Positions 10,559 to 21,153 are shown, counted from the first letter of the stretch. The stretch is 64,000 nt of DNA from Gnetum montanum (GCA_015680685.1 MNCI01013709.1:1-64000); one strand, 5' to 3'. Notes: generated by a model not told the origin, from the letters alone. Translations and numbers: made by a program.

Positions 10559-11910
10559 CTGCAAGTGTTCGGAAACCACGGTAAATTAGCTATACAAGAA
10601 AATGAAATAATAAAATAAAGTTTACCCTGGCGTCCAACACTTGGAAAGTAACTACTATTCCCTTCATGCCCAACGTGCAGACCCTACACACTGCAAACCC
10701 TAGCGTGCATACCCCACACGCCTAGCATATCCTGCACACCATGAAAACATTGACGCTACGGAAACCTTTATGCTACAAAAACCATTACGCTACACAATGG
10801 GGCAAATCAACAAGAACAGTAGGTGAAAACACAAATTTTGACGAAGGATCGGAGCCTGCCTACATGTTGATCCAGACCATGATGGAATCCTAGATCTAGG
10901 CAGACACTAGAGCATCACTTCACTCTCTTCGGCAAAGGTTAAGCTAGGCTCCTTCCTCCCCTGGCCTTCTACTTGCTTACCCTTGCCCATCGCTGCATTC
11001 ATGCCGAACCTTGCATGCTGGGGTTTCATCCTTGCATGCTGTGTTCATGCCAAACCCTGCACGCTAGGGTTTCATCCCTGCACACTGCGTTCATGCCGAA
11101 CCCTACACACTGGGGTTTTGTCCCTGCACACTGAGTTCACACTGAATCCTGAACTTCGCGGAAATCAAAAATCTAACAAATCCTAAATGAACAAACCAGA
11201 ATCAGGACCGTAAAATGCAATTAATAGAACAAGAAATAAAAAAAAACCAAGCAAGGGCACATTGAAAACTAGAGAAACTGTCTCACTAACTAACACCATA
11301 GAATGTTGTCACAAGGAAATAAGTTCAATAATCGAGATACGGTGAGGTAGGCTTATGCTAGGGTTTGTAGCTACATGCTGGACGATCTCATCTGCCACAT
11401 CATACCACGATCTTTTCTGCCTAGGCTACCTCCCCCTATGACCACATCCTTGCCTCCTCGCCTTGCTGAATCAACTAGGTCCACGCTCATGCTATAACAT
11501 TAGGTCCACACTTACACTATTAGATATGGCTCACGTTGTCACTGAGAGACTAGGTCCACATTCACACTGTGATTTGGCTTAAGTTCACGCTGTCTATGTT
11601 AACTGTGGGGTTTACGCTTGCTCCATGTATCTTACACCTCGCTGCGTTAAATACGTCAATGGCACCTTGAAATAATTTATTCAATTAATATAAAATTTAA
11701 CCAAAATACAAAGTGTGTATAAATACATATGAACAAAGCAAAAGCAAAGACAACGATATACCAGGATAAACACTACCCACATGCAATATTCTCTTGTGAA
11801 GCAACTCCTATTTCCCACACTAAACATTTTAGCGCAAACTCCTCATCTGGCAGTCTCACACTCAATAACGATTACAAATCGTATAATCAACCAGACATCA
11901 TGAACGAATA
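10559..11910. other. Non-coding region upstream of the antisense gene, rich in CACGCTG-type words
   Basis: No conserved protein reading was found. CATGCTG, CACGCTA, CACACTG and GCATGC variants are dense at 10,655-10,800, 10,990-11,150 and 11,360-11,640, often followed by GGGTTT. The same word family fills A's LTR and leader. A possible further donor (CCAGG|GTAAAC near 10,627) would give an upstream exon, but its frame does not fit. This is where the antisense gene's promoter would have to be. Confidence 0.55.
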
Positions 11911-12090
11911 GTTACCAGTCCAATAAGGTCTTAAACCTTCGCAATTGGCCTGGTAAGGCCTTAAATTGTTGCAATCGGCCCGATAAGGCCTTAAACTGCC
12001 GCAATGGGCTTGGTAAGGCCTTAAACTGCTGCAATCAGCCTGGTAAGGCCCTAAACTTCCACCATCGGCCCAATAAGGTCCTAAACTACC
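11911..12090 (+). repeat. Motif block 2 of A: 30-bp tandem array, 6 copies
   Basis: Units start at 11,911, 11,941, 11,971, 12,001, 12,031 and 12,061, an exact 30-bp period. The typical unit core is GGTAAGGCCTTAAACTG, with the palindrome AAGGCCTT. It lies just before the RT reading frame. Because 30 is a multiple of three, the minus strand shows a spurious 10-residue repeat ORF. Confidence 0.95.
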
Positions 12091-12218
12091 ATGCATCCGG
12101 GTACGACAATAAATTATCATCGCATACCTTAGTCTAGTTTAGATTCATAAATGCATTAACTACTTACATCTAAAAATAACCAACCACCTGATTGACACTG
12201 CTCACTATTTATTGGCAG

Positions 12219-13430
12219 GAGAAAACATCATGGATGGCAAACAATTATTCTTACCACTGTCTATCAATGGACCGCACGGAAAAATCACACAATAAATCAA
12301 CATGGAGTCTATTGATTTAGACTCAACAACAAATGACACTTTTGTGGCATCAACTCAACAAATGCTAGATTGTTTTGAAATGATGACCAAGAATTTCGAC
12401 CTAGAAACTGATAGCATCACCAAAGACCCCTTGGCCGAAGTCCCCATTACCATGTCAAATGGCAAAGTTAAAATCCTGAAACTAAGTACATTGTTAAGCC
12501 TACAACTAGCCAATGACATAGCACAAGTGCTTAAAGACAACATAAAAGCATTCGCTTGGTCTTACACTGACATGCCTGGGCTAGACCCTCAAATAGTCCA
12601 GCACAACATTATACTCGATCCAAAATTAAGACCAGTGAAACAAAAGGCACGTAAGGTTAAGCCTGAGGTAGCGTTGGCAGTCTGCAATGAGATCACCAAA
12701 CTTTATCAGGCTAGTTTCATTCGGGCTATTGACTATGCTGACTAGGTATCCAACATGGTCATTATCCCAAAGAAGAACGGAAGCATTCGCCTATGCATTG
12801 ACTTCCGGGACCTCAATGTTGCAACCATAAAAGATGATTTCCCCCTACCTAGCATTGATCAACTAGTTGACTCAACCACTAGGCATGCCTTGTTATCTTT
12901 TGTGGATGGCTTTTTAGGATATAACCAGATTCAGATTAACCCTAAACATCAACTTAGGATGACCATCATGACACCATGGGGTACTTTCTGCTACACGATG
13001 ATGCCATTCGGTCTTAAGAATGCCAGTGCTACATACCAAAGAGTGATGACTATGTGGATGATATCGTGGTTAAATCAAAGACATCAGAACAACACGTACA
13101 TGATCTTGACTTGGTACTAAAACGTTGTTTAAAATATGAGCTCAGACTTAACCTAAAGAAATGTGTCTTTGGAGTCAAAACAAGAAAAATGCTTGGATTC
13201 ATAGCTTCGAAAGCAGGGATACAAGTAGACCCTAATAAGGTTAAGGCCATAACAAACTTAAAACCACCTAGCAACTTTACCGAACTTCGCGGTCTACAAA
13301 GTAGATTACAATTCATTAGACGATTCATAGAGAAACTGACAGACAAGTTGAGTCCTATGCAACATCTGTTGCGTAAGAACGTCCATTTCGAATGGACTCA
13401 GCAGTGCTAAGAAGCCTTCGAAAACATTAA
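12219..13430 (+). pseudogene. RT: Reverse transcriptase of element A (decayed)
   Basis: RT copies the element RNA into DNA. Visible motifs: VIIPKKNGSIRLCIDFRDLN, LPSIDQLVD, SFVDGFLGYNQI, TPWGTFCYTMMPFGLKNA, then YVDD at 13,051-13,062. A splice-acceptor-like TTGGCAG at 12,212-12,218 precedes the first ATG; B has TTGTAG in the same place, which fits an intron before RT. TAG replaces the usual Trp before VSNMV (12,743). About 40 bp are missing just before YVDD compared with B, with ATGA microhomology at the break, and this shifts the frame. RT ends near a TAA at 13,408. Confidence 0.85.
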
Positions 13431-13863
13431 GATAGCACTGGCTCAGCTACCAACAGTCTATCTGCCTCAGAACAATAGACCGTTCTATATCTACCTTGCA
13501 GCATCAGACTCGTCAATCACGTCCATGCTTTGCTAGAAACAAGATGATGGAACCGAAGTTCCTGTCTATTACTTAAGCCATGCATTAGTAGCCCATGAGA
13601 AGAAGTATAACGAGGTGGAGAGATCATGTTTAGCTCTCATCTTTTCCTTAAAGAAATGGCGACATTACCTCTTCCGTAACCAAGTCAATATAATCTGCAA
13701 GGATAATGTGCTCAGAGCCATCATAGGAAACATTTACGAGTCAAGTAGAATAGCTCGTTGGAAAGCCATGATAGCTGAGCTTGACCTACACTACATAGCG
13801 CAATCATCAGTTAAGGGTCAAGCCATAGCAAATCAAATGACTGCATCACCAATGCACGATTAG
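13431..13863 (+). pseudogene. Ty3/gypsy RNase H (first) of element A
   Basis: It removes the RNA strand during reverse transcription. Seen: AASDSSITSML (first acidic position), VPVYYLSHALVAHEKKYNEVE, LIFSLKKWRHYLF and a connecting segment ending near TAG 13,861. B has Gln (CAA) at the site of that TAG, so it is a mutated glutamine. A further TAG sits near 13,534. It continues directly from RT in the same frame as YVDD. Confidence 0.75.
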
Positions 13864-14330
13864 GCAATGATAGAGCAAGAGTTCCTTGATGAAAATGTGA
13901 GTGCAATAGACATAGTACCCAATGACTACAATGCCATTTTGAACTTTGATGGAGCATCCACCTCTTGAGGGGGAAGTGCTACCACCATCATCACCTATCC
14001 CTCCGGGGAGATCCGACTCTTTTCTTATCATTTCAACTTTCACTATACCAACAACATAGCAGAGTACGAAGGTCTCCTTAGAGGTCTCATGGTAGCACTA
14101 GCTTCAGACATCACATGACTGGTAGTCAGAGGTGACTCACAATTAGTTCTAAATCAAGTCACAGACGTTTATGTGTGCAAATCGCAACACTTATAGCCAT
14201 ACTATGATTTGACTAAACACTTGCTAAAGTGATTTGAAAATATAGATGTGCAACATGTTTCCATAAATGATAACACCATTGCAAATGCACTTGCCATGTT
14301 AGCTCTAAATATATCGCTGAACATGTTCCA
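13864..14330 (+). pseudogene. Second (archaeal-type) RNase H of element A
   Basis: Tat-lineage elements are known to carry an extra RNase H of archaeal type between the first RNase H and integrase. Its hallmarks are present in order: NFDGAST (catalytic Asp), NNIAEYEGLLRGL (catalytic Glu) and VVRGDSQLVLNQV (catalytic Asp), then a VQHVSINDNTIANALA tail. Stops: TGA near 13,966, 14,116 and 14,230; TAG near 14,194. The Asp-Glu-Asp set is intact despite the stops. Confidence 0.75.
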
Positions 14331-15666
14331 CATGTTACCCAGTTCTATAATCAGTTGTACTAAACCCATAACTGATACTCCCGATGAATTACCGATTGCA
14401 TCCATTAGTACAATGCAGGCTGTAGAATGGTACGATGACATAAAGGAGTACCTTTTACATGGTGAATCACCTCAACACTTGACGAATGCTCAAAAGGATG
14501 TGGTACAAAAATGTTCTCGACAGTATGCATTGGTAGGTGACACATTGTGTTGTCAATCCTACGAAGGCATCTTGTTAACATGCATTAGTAGCACTAATGG
14601 CCAAACCATTGTCGACCAAGTACATGACGGACTATGCGGAGGGCACATAGTGCCCAAAGCAATGGCAACAAAAATAAGAAGTTTGGGCTATTATTGGCCA
14701 CACATGGAGTACAATTGTTTCTCTAAGATCAAAACATGTAGTATCTATCAAAAACATAGCATTTTGATGCATGTTCCACCAAATGAGCTGCATATAGCAC
14801 AAATCACCTGGCCTTTCCAGAAGTGGGGGTTGGACATTATCAGACTGATAACTCCTCCATCTTCTGCAGGACATAGCTTTATCATAACCGCAATAGAATA
14901 TTTCACAAAATGGGTAGAAGCTATTCCCCTTAAAAAGACCACATCCAAACACATATGCAACTTCATCCTAGAAAACATCGTGACCTGTTTTGGCATTCCA
15001 ATGACCATCATCACTGATAACGGGCCATAGTTCAGTAGTGCTGAAACTAGAACTTTCTATGATAGCCTAGGGATTAAACATTCATTTTCATCCCCTTACT
15101 ACCCTCAGAGCAATGGACAAGCCGAAGCTACAAATAAGATCATCATCACAGTGCTCAAAAAGATGCTTACTCAGAGCAAGAAAAGATGGCATGAATAGTT
15201 AGTATACGCACTATGGGCTTATCGCACTACGCATCGAACTTCCATAGGTAAAACACCATAGAGTCTTGTTTATGATTCAAAAGTTGTTTTACCTTTGGAG
15301 TTGCAGGTACCATCCTTAAGGATCACACTCTCCGAACTCCTCGACGAAGGTCAAAATAATGACTTGCCCATTGTTGACTTGGACTCGGTGGAGGAGGAAT
15401 GCACACATGCGTTCAATTAGATCGAGTTGTATCAAAAACAACAATGATGATGCCATCAACATGACATCCACAAGTGCCCAATCAAAGAAGGTGACCTCGT
15501 ACTTAAGGCAGTCCATGAACATATGGACAAGTTTGCAGCCAACTGGGAAGGACCCTACATGGTCACCAAAGCATATGACAATGGAGCATTTAAACTAGCT
15601 GACATGGAAGGGAATGAGCTTGCACACCTGACGAACCACTTGTACCTCAAACCATTTCACGTCTAA
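14331..15666 (+). pseudogene. IN: Integrase of element A (decayed)
   Basis: Integrase inserts the DNA copy into the host genome. The zinc-binding N-terminus retains VHDGLCGGHI..., with CSIYQK where CxxC is expected, so one Cys is lost. The DDE core is complete: WGLDII, ITDNGP and GQAEATNK. The usual YRTTHRTSIGKTP and LVYDSKVVLPLEL follow. The C-terminal part has KEGDLVLKAV and WEGPYMVTKAYDNGAFKL, and ends HLYLKPFHV at TAA near 15,664. TAG stops lie near 15,028 (Gln site), 15,196, 15,259 and 15,418, and two TGAs near 15,446. Confidence 0.85.
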
Positions 15667-15687
15667 ACCTCTCAAGTATGCGCACAT

Positions 15688-16168
15688 CCTGGAATCATGA
15701 CGGTAACCTGATACCACAACATGTCCTGGAATCATGATGGTAAACTGATACCACGGCATGTCCTAGAATCATGACGGTAAACTAATACCACAGCACGTCT
15801 TGGAATTATGACGGTAAACTGATACCATAGCATGTCCTGGAATCATGATGGTAAACTAATACCATAGCACGTCCTAGAATCACGATGGTAAATTGATACC
15901 ACAACACATCCTGGAATCACCATGGTAAACTAATACCACAGCACGTCCTAGAATCATGACGGTAAACAGATACCACAACACATCCTGGAATCATGACGGT
16001 AAACCGATACCACAGCACGTCTTGGAATCATGACGGTAAACCGATACCACAGCACATCCTGAAATCATGATGGTAAACTGATACCACAAAACATCCTAGA
16101 ATCATGACAGTAAAATGATACCATAGAACATCCTGGAGTTATGATGATAAAATTACACCATAGTACGT
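15688..16168 (+). repeat. 37-bp tandem array, 13 copies
   Basis: CCTGGAATCATG (with variants) recurs every 37 bp from 15,688 to 16,132. The core of each unit is ATGACGGTAAACTGATACCA, related to the TTAAACTAG motif blocks. Related non-tandem copies continue to about 16,390. Variable tandem repeats between integrase and the 3' LTR are known in Tat/Ogre elements and can seed satellites. Confidence 0.95.
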
Positions 16169-17420
16169 ATGTAATGACAATAAACTAGAACCTGTCTGGT
16201 ATGACTTTAAATTGCCACAGTTTCGTTCGCTAGAGTCTGCTAAGACTATAAACTGGTTTGCCTCTTCACAGTCTGCCAAGACTATAGATTAGTAGTGTAC
16301 CATCTGCTACGACACTAAACTAGCACCGTCCAATGGGTTATGATGTAAAACTAACCCATGACAGTCCACCATGACTATAAACTGATAGCTTCATCTCTTG
16401 CCTCTTGATCTATGAGCTACTGCCTTACTCATCATTGGTCGAACCTGACAACATAGCTACCATGCATATTCAATGCTTGAAATCACATCTGGTGCCTTTG
16501 TTTTGTTAGTCTAAGCTTACTCACTCACTCGTGATTTTCTTTTCTTCTTGAAGTTGTGTTTGCAGGATGACACTTAGAGGTGTTCGTATGAGAATGCACT
16601 TTGTCACAGCGGAAAGGTACCATATTTTTCCTAACACATGCAACTAGATTAATCGATCTGTTCAAATGTACTGTCACAGTCCTCGAGACATTCCCTAGTT
16701 TTCTAAAACTCCCGCTTCCCCCTTCTATTCGATTACAGTTTCCAGATACGTATCCCAAAACCTTGAGTACATTATTGCACGCTCTGACACTCTCAAGCAG
16801 TTGCTGCACAAAACATGGCACTTGAGCATGAGTACAAGGCCCCTTTTCAAAAAAAAAGAGCAAAGAGTAAAAAATCCAAAAAGAAACACAAGACCCTTGG
16901 CACTTCCCATACAAGTCCCAGGTAGGAAGGCAGGTGTCTTGGAAGCAAGTACTCATGTCTCAAGTGCTCAAGTAACATCTCATTGTGTGGATTTGGCTCT
17001 TCACCAACAGGCTCCCTTTTAACACTAAACAGAGGCCCTGTTCCTCCAAAGAACACATCATCATGTGGCTTTGGTTATGCCAACAAGTTCTCTTAAACAC
17101 TAAAGAAGAGTCTTGTTCCGCCAAAGGATGTACACCTCATGTCTTGGTCCCGAGTCTGCTAGACAATGGCTATTGACAAGGATCAACATGATCCGTATAT
17201 ACCAGAGCATCTCCGTCATCATGCAAAATCCCTTGATAAGTTCCCCATCCCTGTGATTTCCATCTCCCTATCCAGCTACAAATTTCATTTTCCCTATCAT
17301 ATGTACTATTGAACCTGATGCGATGACATCTGGCCAAGTGCTAAAGGACAATATTTTTACCAAGTTGCTTGTGGTGTTTTATACTTCTTTGTCGACACTT
17401 CTCGGGTCGATTCCTCCAAC
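16169..17420 (+). other. Element A 3' untranslated region
   Basis: Scattered TAAACTAG-type motifs run to about 16,390. An acceptor-like TTTGCAG|GATGACAC lies at 16,559-16,573, and B has the related TTTGCAAGATGAAG at 32,486-32,499. No conserved protein follows. No ORF here is supported. Confidence 0.6.
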
Positions 17421-17439
17421 TGTCAACAAGAGGGGTCAA
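17421..17439 (+). promoter_or_regulatory. Polypurine-tract-like site before the middle LTR
   Basis: TGTCAACAAGAGGGGTCAA directly precedes the LTR start TGAAAC. Element B has AACAAATAGGGGTCAA before its 3' LTR at 33,431. The conserved AGGGGTCAA is the best candidate for the plus-strand primer. It is a weak tract by family standards. Confidence 0.5.
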
Positions 17440-18647
17440 TGAAACACCACAAAATTCTAAGCTTAGAATCGAGCTAAGATCGTGATGCTCCCCACCATGA
17501 CTAAATCTTGATGGCCTCACGGACAGCTTTAAATGGATTCGAACTGAGCAAGAAATGGTTCCCTGGGATCCACAGAAGACTATGGCAACATTCGACATCA
17601 AACCTAGAAAATTTTGAGCTCAAAATACTTAGTTTTCATTGAGTACATAGCATGCATGCCTAGCGTGTGACTTCAAAGACTACCCGAAACATGCACTTCA
17701 GAGCAAGATTTTCACAGGGCATCAACTCTCAGAGATAGGGCAATTGTTAGGCATCACTATGAACTCTAGAAAATCAAGTTTTGACCTTGAAATCATGCAC
17801 TTTGAAGTACACACGCTGAGCATGTTCCTCCTACACACCCAGCGTGTATGCCTAGCATGCACCATCCATCATGCAGCACAACGTACATTAGTGGAAGTCT
17901 TCTAGAACCATGTCAGATCAAGTCCAACAGAGCTGAATATCCATAGGCAGCATTCTCATGACATCTAAGCTCAAATCTGAGGGCCGAATTGGATACTTCC
18001 TATTGTAACAGTAGTTTGTAAAAATGAATTCTTTTGTTTTGGTCAAGTCTGTATGCTGAGTTCACATGCCCAACGTGTACATGCTGGTGTGCAACAGCAC
18101 ACATTGGCATGTAGCACGCTGCATACTTGTAATATTCTTCGCACCTGGGCAATGCATCCACCTATCATCCAACCAAAAATTCCCTCACCCACGACCACTC
18201 TTACCCTTCTAGATCCAAATCCAGTGCTCACAACCTTCATAAAAACCCCAATTTTTTACTAGATCGGGGCTGGCAATTTTGGGAGAAATAGAGACAAAAA
18301 AATTGGAATCGGAGAACACTTAGAAAATCAGAGCAGAAACCCCCATACACTGGACGTCAACCCTACAAACTGAGCATATAGCCTTCATGTTGTGCTTGCA
18401 GTTTAAACCAGCACACCATCATCTTCCAACATCCACTGGGGCCCTTCATCCGCTTCATGTCAAATCTATGACTGTGTCTAGATCGGTGCACTGTAATTCT
18501 TATCTGGCAATAAAGTTACTCTATTTTTGCTCAAAATTTATCATAGTTTTCATTTATTTTGGTTTATTTCTTTTGTTTAAGTTAACACAAATTTACGCTT
18601 TGGGTTTACATTAATCATGTTGTTTACACATAACCTAGTGTATTGCA
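17440..18647 (+). repeat. Middle LTR, shared by elements A and B (1,208 bp)
   Basis: It starts TGAAACACC and ends TTGCA. Its 5' 200 bp match 199-1 inverted, and its 3' 820 bp match 306-1,113. It has a TATA-like CATAAAAAC at 18,238-18,246, AATAAA at 18,509-18,514 and CAGCGTG/GCATGC words at 17,815-17,875. It closes element A and at the same time opens B, because a primer site and leader follow. Confidence 0.85.
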
Positions 18648-18650
18648 TAT

Positions 18651-18823
18651 TGGCATATGTTGGGGAAATCCTTGTCTGATCCGCATGCGGACAACCCAAG
18701 GTACTCTACCTTCGCCCATTCCAGCTCGCCCTCAAGTAAAGGTAGGGTCTTCTGTGTCTATGTGTAGATCTGTCGGTGTTCATTTCATTCCAGCCTCGCA
18801 CCAACGATTTCGGACAGTGTACA
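18651..18823 (+). other. Primer site remnant and leader of element B
   Basis: TGGCATATGTTGGGGAAA begins three bases after the LTR end. The following ~150 bp are close to A's leader (1,117-1,285). At about 18,820 the leader jumps straight into gag sequence matching A near 3,465. So roughly 2.2 kb of leader and gag N-terminus are missing relative to A. Confidence 0.65.
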
Positions 18824-20430
18824 CCTCACTTAACAAGATCCATGAGCCTATCACAGAAACTCACCTACTTGCCATCTTGAAAGGCACAGTGAACAACTTC
18901 ATCAAGTTGAAACTATACTACCTTGTCCTATAGTTCCTAAGCCAAGAATTTTCTCAAACCAAGGGCATTTAGTATGCAATGGAGGCTAGCAAGGATCTAG
19001 CTTACATGTCCTCCAAAAACTTGCATGCAAAGATGGAGAAAGATAAGGATAAAGGGAAGCAAGAAACCACAACTATAGCAATAGTGGCCAACGAGGCTAA
19101 GCTTGCCAATGCCAAACCAATGGCCAAGTCACCCAAGGTTCCAACTAATAATAACAAGGTGGCTAGTTCTAACCTAGTAGTAAACAACCAGCCTACATCG
19201 TTGGTGGCCATGGCACCAGCTACCACAAGGCCTAACTTCAAGCATAAGGATCACTCAAAGTATACATTGTTGCCCATCAAGTGATCAGAGTTGTTGGACC
19301 AATTGCTTCATGTTGGGTGCATCTAGTACAAGAAAATGTCTAAAGATGCTCATAAGAAGTGTGACCAATATTGTAAGCTCCTAAAAAATCCTTCAACTGC
19401 ACTACCTAATGAGCCCCTAGTCCCTAAGCATTTTAGATTGGATCAGTTTTACTAGTATCACCAACTGCAAGGTCATGACACAGACTTCTATATGGCTTTG
19501 CAGAACAACATCCAATGCATGATTGACAAGGATGAGTTGGTCCTTAATGCTACCAACCCAGTGTACCCCTAGACCCAATCAATGGGGGTTTATAAGAACT
19601 CGCTCAACACAAGTAGTGTAGGGTACATCATCAATGTCATCTGCATTGATGATGATGCAAAATTAGCATGGGAGCCATTTGTGGTTCATGCGCCCTCTGG
19701 TAGCACTGGGACCTCTTCAATAGCAACTAGTTTGAGGGTTCCTTTTGTCATTAGAGCACCACCTTGAGCATCCATAACATCTGTTGTGATCAGGTTCCTA
19801 TTGCATGTTGCAGTTGCAATAACCCAAATGTCCTTTACTATAAGGATGCCACAACATGTAGAATCCCCACCTACTACGAGTTCAGTGGTGGGCAATGCAT
19901 CAGCCCCTACTTGCCCAAGACCTCATCCTGCAAGTGACTTCAACAAACAAATGAGATGGCAAACCAGGAGGCCTAATGAGTACCTTGCTAATTGAATGCT
20001 TAGGCAACACCAGAAGCAAAGGCATTAGGCCTACCAAAGATTATTCCTTTTTCCTCCATACCAATGGCCTAACCAACTGAAGAGGCTACAACAACTAGCA
20101 ACCAACAACGAAGCACTAAAGCTTCAAAGCAAACAAAATAAGTAAGGCCCAAATCCCCTCCATGAGAGATTTGTCTCTTGGATTGAATGGAGGAGATGAA
20201 GGCCATTAACAACAAAGCAGAAAAAAATGGCAAAGATTTCCTTGACACATTGGCACAAGTCAACTAGGCTTTGAAATAAAAAAAATACAACATATGACCT
20301 GGCAATGACCTCCTCCACCCATCATGAAGTGTTAGTATGCATGTTGACCTCCATTCCTATTATGGAGAACATCCTAGTAGATGAATAGTCCATTCATGCT
20401 ATGATGTTGCCTTCCCCTTCCTAGGAATCA
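18824..20430 (+). pseudogene. gag: Gag of element B (5'-deleted, decayed)
   Basis: It aligns with A's gag from KIHEPITETHLLAILKGT (A: HEPIPETYLLNILKGA) through a Lys-rich stretch, KYTLLPIK, NEPLVPKHFRLDQF and YHQLQGHDTDFY. The last is the zinc-knuckle region with its cysteines lost. It ends with EPFVVHAP and PFVIRAPP copies of the linker motif. Stops are frequent (TAG near 18,931, 19,318, 19,453 and 19,570; TGA near 19,282). The segment 19,996-20,430 has no clear reading frame. Confidence 0.7.
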
Positions 20431-20436
20431 AGTTCA

Positions 20437-21153
20437 ATGCCCCTGGCATTTCTTGATGAAGCAATTAAGGTGGACCGTGAGAAGTGTCAAGTCATTACCA
20501 CACTGATGTTCATTACCATTCATGTGGAAGAATGTAGGATTTGCAGGATGCATGTCAATGATAGGTTGGCAACTAATGTCATTCCATACATGGCCATTCA
20601 CAAGCTTGATCTTTTTGACTAGATCCAGTCAACAAAGACAACATGCCTGAAGTCATTCAATGGGTCACATTTTTTCACAAGGGGAACTGTCATGATAGCC
20701 TTCATGGCAAAGGAGCAATTCCCCATCATTGTAGAGTTCATAGTGGTTGAAGAGATGCTAGGTTTAAACTTGATCTTGGGTAGGCTGTAGTTACCCTAGC
20801 TATGGGCCATCTCCTTCCCAATCCATTAGGAAATCCACCTTCCATATGAAGGTGAAGAGGTTATCATACAAAGCGATAGTGCAACCCCTTTGACCATTAA
20901 CAACATTGATGTTGAGCAAGGGTTAGAGGTGGAATTCCCCAATGAAATGTATCTCACAAAAGATTAAGGAGAAATATGTAAAGCAAACCAACTTGAAGAG
21001 CCAACAGAAGTCCCTAACCCTCTGGAAGACACTTTGTTGGTAGAATTTCCCTTCAACATAGCTAATGAAGATCAAGGCAAGTACTGTATTGCACTCGCCA
21101 GGCCCTATGTGCCTCCTAACGTACATTGGATTAGGAAACAACTACATGGCTAA
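20437..21153 (+). pseudogene. pro: Protease of element B (decayed)
   Basis: It is homologous to A's PR: LMFITIHVEE, HVNDRLATNVIPY where A has HVDDGATTNIVPY (the D-x-G core is lost), TTCLKSFNGSH, LGLNLILGRL and IHLPYEGEEVII. It ends after VPPNVHWIRKQLHG at a TAA. Several TAG stops lie near 20,623, 20,788 and 20,830. It could not be catalytic as read. Confidence 0.7.

Larger units (their letters stand above)
306..18647 (+). mobile_element. Element A: Tat/Ogre-like Ty3/gypsy LTR retrotransposon
   Basis: Order on the plus strand: truncated 5' LTR (306-1,113), primer-site remnant, leader with 38-bp repeats, gag (1,899-4,430), Pro-rich linker, PR (to 6,133), motif block, antisense gene (6,933-10,558), non-coding DNA, 30-bp array (11,911-12,090), RT, two RNase H domains, IN (to 15,666), 37-bp array, 3' UTR, 3' LTR (17,440-18,647). 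At about 18 kb it matches the size of Ogre-type elements. The RT signature (TPWGTFCY, MPFGLKNA) and the second RNase H domain place it in the Tat/Ogre group. Every ORF is interrupted, so it cannot transpose by itself now. Confidence 0.85.

Noticed and set aside
11887-12120. Minus-strand 77-codon ORF with a 10-residue repeat (SLRPYQADCG-like)
   Set aside because: It is a by-product of the 30-bp tandem array. The neighbouring 37- and 38-bp arrays give no such frame, so there is no case for coding.
12302-15666. Endogenous pararetrovirus (caulimovirid) instead of a retrotransposon
   Set aside because: An integrase with a full DDE set, LTRs and a second RNase H are present; movement protein motifs are not.
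1899-15666. TAG reassigned or read through by design
   Set aside because: Several TAGs sit where B or the family has Gln or Trp, and TAA, TGA and frameshifts occur as well, so random decay is simpler. Kept only as a minor alternative in the findings.
15688-16168. CRISPR-like direct repeats
   Set aside because: Units are contiguous tandem repeats with no unique spacers, in plant retrotransposon DNA behind integrase.
1-17639. Invertible 200-bp switch bounded by TGAAA/TTTCA
   Set aside because: The apparent short inverted ends arise because the window edge coincides with an internal LTR position; the LTR continues beyond it at 17,640, and an inverted LTR or mis-join explains the flip.
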